From JBFMFR01 sp040752025 (GTDB lineage Bacteria > Chloroflexota > Anaerolineae > Anaerolineales > UBA4823), in assembly GCA_040752025.1 (NCBI GenBank), contig JBFMFR010000013.1:51623-115622 (forward strand): DNA of 64,000 nucleotides. Direction: 5' to 3'. Position 1 is the first letter of the stretch. Each line of letters opens with the position of its first letter. This document shows positions 7,715-15,767 of this stretch, piece after piece. The translations under genes and the position numbers were made by a program. Under the pieces are notes generated by a model that saw nothing but the letters and a program-made list of their open reading frames with translations, was not told the origin of the DNA and ran no database searches.

Positions 7715-9409
7715 ATGAAAAACCTGTTTCAGAAACTCCAGAGCTTTTTCCTCCCGCCAGCGGGCGCGCCTACCTGGGTGCGCGTCCTGCCTTACGTTGT
7801 CTTGGGATTGATGACCCTGGTGCTGCTCACCGCCGGCGCGTATGGCTGGGAATACACTAACTCGCCCGAATTCTGCGGCACATCCTGCCACACCATGCCG
7901 CCCGAATACACCGCTTATCTCACCTCACCGCACGCCCGCATCGCTTGCGTAGACTGCCATATCGGCAAAGGCTTCATCACTACGCGTGTCACCCGCAAAG
8001 CTGGCGATCTCAAACACGTCTTCGCCACCGCCTTCCATACCTATGAATTCCCGATCCGCGCCGGAGACTTGCGCCCGGCGCGTGAAACTTGCGAGCTATG
8101 TCACTTCCCCGATAAATTCTCCGACGACAGCCTGCGTGAGATCAAACGTTATACCAGTGATATGGATAACACCCCCTTATCGATCTACCTGACCCTGAAG
8201 ACCGGCGGCGGCAGCCAGCGCCAGGGCCTGGGGCGCGGCATCCATTGGCACATCCAGAACAAAATCGACTATCTGCCAATCGATGCAGAAGAGCAAGACA
8301 TTCCTTACATCCGGGTCACCAACTCGGACGGCACGGTCAACGAATACATCGACCTGCAGGCCGAAATCGATCCGGCCGCCATCGATCCGGCGCAGCTCAA
8401 AGAGATGGACTGCATCACCTGCCACAACCGCATCACCCACCTGGTCTTGTCTCCAGAAGACACCATCGATCAGTTGTTGGCACGCGGCCAGATCTCGTCC
8501 GCCATCCCCGAAATCCACCGCAAAGCTCTCGAAGTTTACAGTCGCGTCTACGACACGACCGAAAAAGGCCTGATCGGCATCGCTGGGCTGGAGGATTATT
8601 ACAGCACTTACCATTCAGACTTCTACGCTGCCAACAGCCAACTGGTCAAAGATGCCATCACTGCCTTACAAACTGCCTACAGTGCCAGCGTGTACCCGGA
8701 GCAGAACTCCGATTGGACCTCCCATCCCAACAACGTGGGCCACAAAGATTCGCCCGGCTGCTTCCGCTGCCACGATGGCAAACACCTGGATGCCAATCAG
8801 CAAGCCATCCGCCTGGAATGTAATCTGTGCCACTCCATACCGGTCGTCGCCGGCCCGTACGATTTCAAGACTGAAATCGAAATCAGCCGCGGCCCCGAGC
8901 CGCAATCCCACCTCAGCGCCAACTGGATCGGCCTGCACAACCAGGCTATAGACCAGACCTGTGCGAACTGCCACACCACTGCTGACCCCGGTGGCGTCTC
9001 GAACACCTCGTTCTGTTCCAACAGTGCCTGCCACGGAAGTGTGTGGAAATACGCTGGCTTCGATGCTCCGGCATTGCGCCAGGTGCTGGTCTCACAGCTT
9101 CCGCCCACGCCAACCCCTGCGCCGCTGCCCTCCGGCGGCCCGCTCACCTACCAGGACACCATCGGCCCGCTGCTGCAGGCCCGCTGCGGCGCCTGTCACA
9201 GCGTTAATGGCATCCAGGGCTTGGATGTCACCACCTTTGCATCCCTGATGCAAGGCGGGCAGAACGGTCCGGTCGTGCTACCCGGCGATGTTGAAAACAG
9301 CCTGCTGGTGCAAAAACAAAGCGGCGACTTGCCTCACTTTGGACAATTGACCCCCGAAGAGCTGCAAACGGTGATCCAATGGATCCAGGCTGGTGCGCCG
9401 GAGAAATAG
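7715..9409 (+). CDS. NapC/NirT-like membrane-anchored nine-haem cytochrome c
   Basis: A 564-residue protein with an AAAGGAG site. A membrane anchor at residues 24-44 is followed by the NapC/NirT signature FCGTSCHTMPPEY (C54-H59, a CX3CH motif) and CVDCH at 78. Further haem motifs are CELCH 126, CITCH 233, CFRCH 349, CNLCH 369, CANCH 416, an expanded CX4CH at 434-440 and CGACH at 491. The last, with its LLQARCGACHSVNG context, belongs to an end domain shared with the protein encoded at 2720-3955, joined through a TPTPAP linker. NapC-type proteins take electrons from quinol and pass them to periplasmic reductases; this one is longer and carries more haems. It likely hands electrons to the decahaem lipoprotein encoded next. 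Confidence 0.9.
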   Translation: MKNLFQKLQSFFLPPAGAPTWVRVLPYVVLGLMTLVLLTAGAYGWEYTNSPEFCGTSCHTMPPEYTAYLTSPHARIACVDCHIGKGFITTRVTRKAGDLKHVFATAFHTYEFPIRAGDLRPARETCELCHFPDKFSDDSLREIKRYTSDMDNTPLSIYLTLKTGGGSQRQGLGRGIHWHIQNKIDYLPIDAEEQDIPYIRVTNSDGTVNEYIDLQAEIDPAAIDPAQLKEMDCITCHNRITHLVLSPEDTIDQLLARGQISSAIPEIHRKALEVYSRVYDTTEKGLIGIAGLEDYYSTYHSDFYAANSQLVKDAITALQTAYSASVYPEQNSDWTSHPNNVGHKDSPGCFRCHDGKHLDANQQAIRLECNLCHSIPVVAGPYDFKTEIEISRGPEPQSHLSANWIGLHNQAIDQTCANCHTTADPGGVSNTSFCSNSACHGSVWKYAGFDAPALRQVLVSQLPPTPTPAPLPSGGPLTYQDTIGPLLQARCGACHSVNGIQGLDVTTFASLMQGGQNGPVVLPGDVENSLLVQKQSGDLPHFGQLTPEELQTVIQWIQAGAPEK

Positions 9410-9454
9410 ATCCATCCGCCAGCCTGTTAAATTTGTAAGCAACTTGCCATCCAA

Positions 9455-9498
9455 ATGGGCTATTTACCCTAATCATTTTTTAATTATTGGGGTATAAT
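9455..9498 (+). promoter_or_regulatory. candidate regulator site copy 3 with TATAAT promoter
   Basis: ATGGG at 9455-9459, seven bases, CCCTAAT at 9467-9473, fifteen bases, GGGGTATAAT at 9489-9498, matching the arrangement before the gene at 7715. The leader downstream has a full-length Shine-Dalgarno match, AAGGAGGTGA at 9545-9554, and then the decahaem gene's own AGAGGAG site. Confidence 0.65.
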
Positions 9499-9550
9499 TC
9501 GCATCTACAAAACTCAATATTGCCATATTTGGACATTGACATAAAAGGAG

Positions 9551-9622
9551 GTGAGCGCCACACCCATTACACAGTTACGTTCTAACTCACGCAATCAGAA
9601 GAAATTCAATCCTTTCCGATAG
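9551..9622 (+). CDS. possible 23-codon leader ORF before the decahaem gene
   Basis: GTG at 9551 overlaps the end of the consensus AAGGAGGTGA and opens 23 codons ending in TAG at 9620-9622, immediately before the AGGAG of the decahaem gene. The predicted peptide ends in basic residues (NQKKFNPFR). Ribosome spacing is too tight for an ordinary start, so it may be untranslated and the Shine-Dalgarno match may act as a ribosome standby or stability site. Confidence 0.25.
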   Translation: MSATPITQLRSNSRNQKKFNPFR

Positions 9623-9633
9623 AGGAGAATGCT

Positions 9634-11820
9634 ATGCGATCGAAACTAATCATTGTGGGAGCTCTACTGCTCCTGCTGGCGCTGGGCCTGGCAGCCTGCC
9701 AGTCCCAGACGCCGCCTCCGGCGACAGAGAAGCCGTGCCCGACTGCGGCCCCCTGCCCGGAGTGTCCCACCTGTCCCACCCCGCCCCCGCCGCCCGAGCC
9801 GGTGGTCAAGGATGTCCCTTTCCAGGATTTGTGGGCCGCTTCGCCGCACAACGATGGCGAGGCCGAGGCTTTCAATCACTGGAATGAGGATGATCCGGCG
9901 GAAGTTCCCACCAGTTGCGCTACCTGCCATAGCACAGCCGGTTACCAGGATTTCCTCGGCGCGGACGGCAGCGAAGCTGGTAAAGTTGACCAGGCAGTGC
10001 CCGCCCCGGCCGGCACCGTCCAGTGCGTCGCCTGCCACAACGCTGCCACAGCCACCCTGGATAAGGTCACCTTCCCCTCCGGGTTGGAGGTCACGGGTGT
10101 AGGTCCAACCGCCCGCTGCATGGTCTGCCACCAGGGCCGCGAGTCTAAGGTTAGCGTCGATAAGCGCCTGGCGGATTACAACGCCACCGACCTCGACGCC
10201 GTGCCTGCGCCGATCAAGAATGATGCCGGCAACGATGTACCTCTGGGCTTCCTGAACATCCACTACTACGCCGCCGGCGCCACCCTGTACGGCACCCAGG
10301 CCAAGGGCGGCTATGAGTACGATGGCAAGGTCTACGACGGCAAGTTCCGCCACGTCGAGGGCATCGACTCCTGCACCGGCTGCCACGACTCCCACTCCCT
10401 GGAAGTCAAGCTCGAAACCTGCCAGGAATGCCACGAAGGCGCTACCAGCCTCGAGGAACTGAAGAAGACTCGCATGTTGGGCTCGCTGGCCGACTACGAT
10501 GGCGATGGCGATACCAAGGAACCTATCGCCGATGAACTGGCTGGCGTGCAAGAGATCCTGTACGCGGCCATTCAGGAATATGCTAAGACCGTGGCTGGCG
10601 CAGGCATCACTTACGATGCAGCCGCCTATCCTTACTTCTTCGTTGATGCGGATGGCGATGGCGCAGCAGACAAGGATGACAAGGATGCCAGTATTCGTTA
10701 CAGCGCCTGGACGCCGCGCCTGCTCAAGGCCGCCTACAACTACCAGACCGTCACCAAAGATCCCGGCGCCTTCGCTCACAACGCCAAGTACATGATCCAG
10801 TTGATGTACGACAGCCTCGAAGACCTCAACGCCAAGCTCGGCACCATCGACATGAGCAAGATGCACCGCGACGACCCCGGTCACTTCGCTGGCGCCACCG
10901 AGGCCTTCCGCCACTGGGATGAGGATGGCGAGGTAGAAGCTGGATGCGCCAAGTGTCACTCCGCCACCGGCCTGCCGCAGTTCATCGAGTACGGCGCCAA
11001 CATCGGCAACGAGATCAGCAATGGCTTCATGTGCAGCACCTGCCACAACGAAGCCGATTGGCCCAACCGTTACAGCGTGGCCGAAGTTACCTTCCCCTCT
11101 GGGGCCAAGGTCACCTTCGGCGGCACGGATGCCGACGGTAAACCGGTTGCCAACGATGCTAACCTGTGCCTGATGTGCCACCAGGGTCGCTCCTCGGGGC
11201 CCACCGTCAACAGAGCTTTGGCTGGCAAGGATCCTGAGACCCCTGATCCTGCCATCCGCTTCCTGAACGTGCACTACTTCGCCGCCGGCGCCACCCTGTT
11301 CGGCGCCGACACCCAGGGCGCCTACGAGTTCGAAGGCAAGGAATACGTGGGCAAGCACCCGCACGTAGAGGCCAGCTTCACCTGCGCCTCTTGCCACGAT
11401 GTGCACGCCCTGGAAATCAAGGTCGAGAACTGCGCTGGCTGTCACGCCGCCGCCGCCGATCCCAAGGACCCCGCCACCTACAACATGAGCGGAACCGACT
11501 GGGATGGCGATGGCACGGCTGAGCCCGTCAAGGACGAAATCGCCGGCTTCGGCGAGCGCCTGTACGCCGCCATGCAAGCCTACGCAGAGGCCAAGGGCGC
11601 GCCCATCGAGTATAAAGCCGCCAGCTACCCGTACTTCTTCGGCGCAGATGGCAGTGGCTACGCCTCCTGGACGCCCACCCTGCTCAAAGCTGCCTACAAC
11701 TACCAGTACTGGCAGAAAGATCCGGGCGCTTTCGCCCACAACGCCAAGTACGTCATGCAGTTCCTGTACGACAGCATCGAAGCAGTCGGAGGCGATACCA
11801 CTGGCCTGACCCGGCCTTAG
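9634..11820 (+). CDS. decahaem c-type cytochrome lipoprotein made of two five-haem repeats
   Basis: A 728-residue lipoprotein: hydrophobic leader with lipobox LAAC (C22), then a Cys/Pro-rich stalk (residues 34-56). Ten CxxCH motifs fall in two matching sets: C95, C131, C162, C247, C263 and C438, C467, C512, C584, C600. Each half ends with the same block (W-T-P-x-LLKAAYNYQ, then DPGAFAHNAKY), so the gene arose by internal duplication of a roughly 340-residue unit. Asp-rich loops (DYDGDGDT, DADGDGAAD, DWDGDGTAE) look like calcium sites. Strong AGAGGAG site; strong terminator after the stop. A surface-tethered decahaem protein beside a NapC-like protein suggests a terminal electron outlet or reductase; it does not resemble MtrC in detail, and the acceptor is unknown. 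Confidence 0.92.
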   Translation: MRSKLIIVGALLLLLALGLAACQSQTPPPATEKPCPTAAPCPECPTCPTPPPPPEPVVKDVPFQDLWAASPHNDGEAEAFNHWNEDDPAEVPTSCATCHSTAGYQDFLGADGSEAGKVDQAVPAPAGTVQCVACHNAATATLDKVTFPSGLEVTGVGPTARCMVCHQGRESKVSVDKRLADYNATDLDAVPAPIKNDAGNDVPLGFLNIHYYAAGATLYGTQAKGGYEYDGKVYDGKFRHVEGIDSCTGCHDSHSLEVKLETCQECHEGATSLEELKKTRMLGSLADYDGDGDTKEPIADELAGVQEILYAAIQEYAKTVAGAGITYDAAAYPYFFVDADGDGAADKDDKDASIRYSAWTPRLLKAAYNYQTVTKDPGAFAHNAKYMIQLMYDSLEDLNAKLGTIDMSKMHRDDPGHFAGATEAFRHWDEDGEVEAGCAKCHSATGLPQFIEYGANIGNEISNGFMCSTCHNEADWPNRYSVAEVTFPSGAKVTFGGTDADGKPVANDANLCLMCHQGRSSGPTVNRALAGKDPETPDPAIRFLNVHYFAAGATLFGADTQGAYEFEGKEYVGKHPHVEASFTCASCHDVHALEIKVENCAGCHAAAADPKDPATYNMSGTDWDGDGTAEPVKDEIAGFGERLYAAMQAYAEAKGAPIEYKAASYPYFFGADGSGYASWTPTLLKAAYNYQYWQKDPGAFAHNAKYVMQFLYDSIEAVGGDTTGLTRP

Positions 11821-11830
11821 TAATCCCCCA

Positions 11831-11876
11831 AGAATCAAAAATGGCGGGGCCGCTCCGGTCCCGCCATTTTGATTCT
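11831..11876. terminator. strong (bidirectional) intrinsic terminator
   Basis: Long hairpin: AGAATCAAAAATGGCGGG at the left arm pairs with CCCGCCATTTTGATTCT at the right arm around a GC-rich loop. The arms carry A- and T-runs, so it can stop transcription from both the decahaem gene and the convergent operon on the minus strand. Confidence 0.9.
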
Positions 11877-11888
11877 TCGAACTTCAAT

Positions 11889-12821
11889 TCAACCAATGCG
11901 CAACTGCGTCCCGCACGCCCGGCAGAAGCGATCCCCGGCGGCAGCCCGCTTGCCGCACTGGTGGCAGTACACCGGGCCGTTCGGCGCCGATTGGGCGCCG
12001 CCCGCCCCGCCAGGCGATTTTCGCTGCCCGCGCCCTGCGCGCCTCGCTTCGGGGATCGCCGTCTGGCGGCCCGACTGCCAGTACCACAGCCCGCCGCCCA
12101 CGATCAAGATCACCCCTACCAGCCCCAACAGCCAGGGCAGCAACGCAGTGCCCGTCAGGCGGCTGGTTCCACCCGAGTCAATCGGCCCGCTGGCCTCCAC
12201 CGGCACGCTCCCGGCGCTCAACTCATCGCTGGTTTTGTCATAATCGATGCTGATCGAAAACACCTGGCCCTGGGTGAGCGTCCCAATCTGCTGCGTGTAA
12301 TACACCATCCCGTCTGCCCCGGTCTCGCCAACCCCCAGGCTGGGCGAAAAGCGCATCTGGCTGGCTCCCACTGGCTGCTGCACCTGCACCATAAAGGCCG
12401 CCACGGCGTAATCGCCCGGCCAGCGGTATTCAAAGTGGCGCGTCTCGCCCTGCACGCTCAACGTTGGATCGTAATATTCGATCTGCAAATCCGGCGAAGT
12501 CGCCTGGAAAACCAGCCGCGTCCAATCGCCGTCATCCTGCATCGTGTAAGGCGTATTGAACAGCGCCCCATCCGGCTGGCGCGCCGCCACCGCGTTGGGC
12601 GTCCCGGCCGCGGCCGGGATGCGCACACCCAGTTCCACAGGCAGCCTCACCTCCGGCGAAAGCGTCAGGCGGTAGATCACCAGCATACTGGGCTGGTCGA
12701 ACTCCGGCCACAGGTCGATCTCCACTGCCGCCAGCGCCACCCCCGCCTGCGCACGCACCGCGCCTGGCAGGCACGCTGCCAGGATCACCAGCACAATCAC
12801 CACGCGTTTCAACATAGCCAT
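11889..12821 (-). CDS. exported membrane protein with C-terminal zinc ribbon
   Basis: A 310-residue protein: signal sequence (residues 4-25), an extracytoplasmic beta-rich region of about 190 residues, a membrane helix near 223-247, a basic Gly-rich linker, and a short cytoplasmic zinc ribbon (CHQCG followed by CRACG, spacing C-x2-C...C-x2-C). The function is unknown. It begins 48 bases after the ABC ATPase stop and is probably the last gene of the riboflavin-transport transcript. The GGGAG upstream sits only three bases from this ATG but nine from the in-frame ATG at 12815, which may be the true start. Confidence 0.75.
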   Translation of the reverse strand: MAMLKRVVIVLVILAACLPGAVRAQAGVALAAVEIDLWPEFDQPSMLVIYRLTLSPEVRLPVELGVRIPAAAGTPNAVAARQPDGALFNTPYTMQDDGDWTRLVFQATSPDLQIEYYDPTLSVQGETRHFEYRWPGDYAVAAFMVQVQQPVGASQMRFSPSLGVGETGADGMVYYTQQIGTLTQGQVFSISIDYDKTSDELSAGSVPVEASGPIDSGGTSRLTGTALLPWLLGLVGVILIVGGGLWYWQSGRQTAIPEARRAGRGQRKSPGGAGGAQSAPNGPVYCHQCGKRAAAGDRFCRACGTQLRIG

Positions 12822-12868
12822 CTACTCCCTATCAAAAATCTCTCTCATCCTCGTTGTAGAGTTTTCGG

Positions 12869-13639
12869 TCAGCTCTCACCGATCGCCGCCCGCACCTGCC
12901 TAGCCAGCTCACCGAAGGCCTGCGTATAGCGCATCTGCTCCAGGCGCGGGCGGGGCAGCTCCACCGCCAGGTCCAGGCGCAACTGCCCCGGTCGCTGGCT
13001 GAGCACCAGCACCCGGTCGGCCAGGAACAGCGCCTCGGAGATCGAATGTGTCACCATCACCACCGTCTTGCGCCGCGCCTGCCAGATGCGCAGCAGCTCG
13101 CTGCCCATGCGCTCACGCGTCAGCGCGTCCAACGAGCCAAACGGCTCGTCCAGCAGCAGCACGTCCGGGTCGTGCACCAGCGCCCGCCCGATAGCCACGC
13201 GCTGCGCCATGCCGCCCGAAAGGTCACGCGGCAGGGCGACCTCGAAGCCTTGCAATCCCACCAATTCTACCATTTCCTGCGCCTTTGTCAGGGCTTCTGC
13301 GGGCGGCAGCCCTTCCAACTCCAGCGGAAGAGTGATGTTCTCCAGCACACTGCGCCAGGGCATCAGGTTGGCCCTCTGGAATACAAAGCCTGTGCTGCGC
13401 CGCGGCCCATCCAGCGGCTGCCCGGCAAAATACACCTCGCCCTCCGTAGGCGCCAGCAGGCCCGCCAGGATGCGCAGCAGTGTGCTCTTGCCGCTGCCCG
13501 AAGGCCCCAGCACGCACACGAACTCCTGCGCCTGCACCTCGAAAGACACCCCATGCAGCGCCCGCAGCCCGCCGTTCCCGTTCGGGAACACCGCGCTCAC
13601 CCCCACCGCCCGGATCGCCGCCACACCCTCATCCACCAT
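12869..13639 (-). CDS. ABC transporter ATPase of the riboflavin uptake system
   Basis: A 256-residue ATPase of the nitrate/sulfonate/thiamine-precursor class. Walker A GPSGSGKST is at residues 45-53, followed by the signature LSGGMAQRVAIGRAL and Walker B VLLLDEPFGSLD with the catalytic Glu. GAGGAG precedes the ATG at 13637-13639. It lies last but one in the minus-strand operon after the permease and binding protein, all under one FMN riboswitch, so it should energise uptake of riboflavin or a related flavin. Assignment to flavin rather than thiamine precursor or taurine rests on the riboswitch, not on the ATPase sequence. Confidence 0.9.
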   Translation of the reverse strand: MVDEGVAAIRAVGVSAVFPNGNGGLRALHGVSFEVQAQEFVCVLGPSGSGKSTLLRILAGLLAPTEGEVYFAGQPLDGPRRSTGFVFQRANLMPWRSVLENITLPLELEGLPPAEALTKAQEMVELVGLQGFEVALPRDLSGGMAQRVAIGRALVHDPDVLLLDEPFGSLDALTRERMGSELLRIWQARRKTVVMVTHSISEALFLADRVLVLSQRPGQLRLDLAVELPRPRLEQMRYTQAFGELARQVRAAIGES

Positions 13640-13660
13640 TGCCTCACTCCTCTCGTCCGT

Positions 13661-13690
13661 ACTACCTGATTACCTGGTTGCCTAATTACC
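13661..13690. repeat. dispersed repeat copy A
   Basis: A 30-base stretch of CCTGATTACCTG-type units (TACC/TGATTACC/TGGTTGCC/TAATTACC) between the ATPase and binding-protein genes. A copy matching at 26 of 30 positions lies at 33590-33619. Confidence 0.5.
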
Positions 13691-14668
13691 CCCCTCCACA
13701 AACGCATTCGTAAACGCCGCCTCCAGGTCCACCGGCGCCGCCAGCATGCCCATCCCCAGCAGCACCTGCTGCATGTTCTCCCAGGCCTGCCGGTCTGAAT
13801 AGCCCAGCCGCTCGGCGCGCCAGAATTCGATCGAGCTGCGCAGCACTTCCTTCTGCACCGACTGGTCGGCCTGCTCCAGGCCTTCCACGAACTTCTTGCA
13901 CAGCTCGTAAGCCTCTTCGGGGTTCTCCAGCGTGTAGGCGATGCCCTTCATCGTCGCCTGCGCCATGCGACGCACCAGCTCGGGGTTCTTCGCAATCGTC
14001 TCCTCGTTGCTCACCAGCCCATTCGAAGCCAGTTGCATGTAATCGGCCACGCGCAGCACGCTCACCGCGTAGCCCTGGTCGCGCAGTTGCACCGGCTCGT
14101 TATTGGCGTACACCACCACCGCCTGCTCCTGCCCCGCCACCAGCGCCTCCACCTGGTTGAAGCCGATCGAATCCAGAGTCACATCCTGCTCGGTCAGCCC
14201 GCCGGCGCTCAACAAAGCCCGCAGACCCACGTAACTGGCCCCAAACAGCCCCGGCAGGCCGATCTTGCGGCCCTTCAAGTCCTGCGGCGTGCGGATGCCC
14301 TCCTTTTCCATCGCCGCGACCGCCACCGGGTAATCCTGCCACCAGGCCATCACGTACACCACCGGTAGCCCCTGGGCGCGCGCCAGCAGCACCTGCTCGC
14401 CCGAGGCCAGAGTAAACTGCAATTCGTTTGCCCCCACCAGCGCCACCCCGTCCGTCTCGAAGCTGTAATCGAACTCTACCTCCAGCCCGGCGGCCTGGTA
14501 ATAGCCCTTCTCCACTGCCACGTAGAACGGCGCGTACTGCACGTTCGGGATGTAGCCCATCGGCAGGCGCACTTTCACCAACGGCGCTGGTGTGGCTTGC
14601 GGCGCTTTACCACACGCGCCCACCAGGATAGCTATAACGATCAACACACTCGCAATCTTCCGGTTCAT
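13682..14668 (-). CDS. ribY: riboflavin ABC transporter substrate-binding lipoprotein (RibY-like)
   Basis: A 328-residue lipoprotein of the NMT1/THI5-like (SsuA/ThiY) fold: leader with lipobox LVGAC (Cys at 19), then a periplasmic-binding core beginning VRLPMGYIPNVQYAPFYVA, the typical ligand-pocket start of this family. The start is placed at ATG 14666-14668 because AAGGAG lies seven bases upstream; an upstream TTG lacks one. It follows the permease gene by 24 bases. Family members bind thiamine precursors, nitrate, sulfonates or riboflavin; the upstream FMN riboswitch makes riboflavin the best guess, as described for RibXY systems in Chloroflexota. Confidence 0.85.
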   Translation of the reverse strand: MNRKIASVLIVIAILVGACGKAPQATPAPLVKVRLPMGYIPNVQYAPFYVAVEKGYYQAAGLEVEFDYSFETDGVALVGANELQFTLASGEQVLLARAQGLPVVYVMAWWQDYPVAVAAMEKEGIRTPQDLKGRKIGLPGLFGASYVGLRALLSAGGLTEQDVTLDSIGFNQVEALVAGQEQAVVVYANNEPVQLRDQGYAVSVLRVADYMQLASNGLVSNEETIAKNPELVRRMAQATMKGIAYTLENPEEAYELCKKFVEGLEQADQSVQKEVLRSSIEFWRAERLGYSDRQAWENMQQVLLGMGMLAAPVDLEAAFTNAFVEGGN

Positions 14669-14692
14669 TCTGCACTCCTTATCGATGTTCAA

Positions 14693-15505
14693 TCATGTTT
14701 CAATCCGCTCGCGCCAGGCCAGCCAACGCGTCTCCAGCAGCACCACCGTCCCGTACAACGCCATCGCCATCACCACCAGCGAGAGCACCGCCACGAAGAC
14801 CAGCGCCGTATCATACTGCCCGCGCGCCCGGTTGATCATGAACCCCAACCCGCGGTCGGCCCCCACGAACTCACCCACCACCGCCCCGATCACCGCCAGC
14901 GTCGCCCCGATGCGCAGCCCGCCCAGGAACACTGGCAGCGCCGCCGGCACCTCCAGCAGTCGGAAGGTTTGCCAGCGCGTCGCATGCAGCGAGCGCATCA
15001 GGTCGCGCAGATCTTCAGGCACCGAGCGCAGCCCCACCACCGTGTTCACCAGCACCGGGAAGAACACGATCAGGGCGCAGATCAGCACCTTCGAGAACGG
15101 CCCCGGCCCGAACCAGATCACCAGCAGCGGGGCAATCGCCACCACCGGCACCGATTGGCTGGCGACGATGTACGGCGAAAGCAGGCGCTCCACCGCCCTG
15201 GACCTGGCCAGCAGGTAGCCCAACGAAGTCGAAAACGCCGCCCCCAGGCTCAGCCCGGCCAGCACCTCCCCCAGGGTGAATAATCCGTGCCGCGCCAGGC
15301 TGCCGTCCGCCAGCGCTTCCAGCAGCCGCGCCCACACCAGCCCGGGCGGCGGCAGGATGAAGGCCGGGAAACCTCCCAGCCATACCGCCGCCTGCCAGCA
15401 CGCCAACCCCACCAGCAGCGAAACCACTACCAGCCCACCCTGTTTGCGCCGCAGCGCTGCGGCTGCCAGCCGGCCCGCCTCTTTGCCCGTATCCAAGCCA
15501 TCCAT
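14693..15505 (-). CDS. ribX: riboflavin ABC transporter permease (RibX-like)
   Basis: A 270-residue permease of the BPD_transp_1 class with about six membrane segments and a cytoplasmic EAA-like loop (LRSVPEDLRDLMRSLHAT, then WQTFRLLEVPAALP). The ATG at 15503-15505 lies ten bases from AGGAGG; a TTG two codons earlier is only four bases from it. It is the first gene after the FMN riboswitch and its terminator, so it is directly subject to FMN-dependent attenuation. With the downstream binding protein and ATPase it forms a complete importer. Confidence 0.87.
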   Translation of the reverse strand: MDGLDTGKEAGRLAAAALRRKQGGLVVVSLLVGLACWQAAVWLGGFPAFILPPPGLVWARLLEALADGSLARHGLFTLGEVLAGLSLGAAFSTSLGYLLARSRAVERLLSPYIVASQSVPVVAIAPLLVIWFGPGPFSKVLICALIVFFPVLVNTVVGLRSVPEDLRDLMRSLHATRWQTFRLLEVPAALPVFLGGLRIGATLAVIGAVVGEFVGADRGLGFMINRARGQYDTALVFVAVLSLVVMAMALYGTVVLLETRWLAWRERIET

Positions 15506-15526
15506 GCCCAACCATCCTCCTGGCCG

Positions 15527-15567
15527 AGAAAAACAACAGCCCCAGAACTTGTGATCCGTTCGGGGGC
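15527..15567 (-). terminator. intrinsic terminator of the FMN riboswitch
   Basis: On the minus strand GCCCC-C-GAAC pairs with GTTC-T-GGGGC (15539-15567), followed at once by TGTTGTTTTT. It lies between the aptamer and the permease ribosome site, as expected for a transcription-attenuating OFF switch. Confidence 0.8.
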
Positions 15568-15616
15568 AACTCCAAGCAGGCAGTCCGCCGCGCCTCGACG
15601 GCGCGCCCGGCCTACC

Positions 15617-15767
15617 ATCCTTCTTCCATCCGGACTGTACCGTCGGCCCCGGAGTCTCACCGGGTCGTGCGCGGGCTAACTGCCGAAAATGCGCCCCGCG
15701 CTCGCGGGCTTTACCGCCGGTCGGGAATGGGCCTGCCCAGGCAAGCCTTCACCCTGCCCCGAAGGTC
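15617..15767 (-). ncRNA. FMN riboswitch (RFN element)
   Basis: Read on the minus strand, the hallmark RFN blocks appear in order: GGGGCAGGGTGAAG, CCGACCGGCGGTAAAGCC, GCGAGCGC, CGGTGAGACTCCGGGGCC, then GACGGTACAGTCCGGATG followed by GAAGAAGG. The outer stem closes between CCTTC (15761-15765) and GAAGG (15617-15621). It binds FMN and, through the following terminator, should switch off the riboflavin transporter when FMN is plentiful. Confidence 0.95.

Noticed and set aside
9664..11838. A 724-codon open frame on the minus strand opposite the decahaem gene
   Set aside because: It is an antisense shadow of GC-rich codons; no domain, signal peptide or ribosome site, and the plus strand has ten CxxCH motifs and a lipobox.
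11841..12929. A 362-codon plus-strand frame through the zinc-ribbon gene
   Set aside because: Begins inside the terminator hairpin and is composed of Arg/Pro/His; the minus-strand gene has signal peptide, membrane helix and zinc ribbon.
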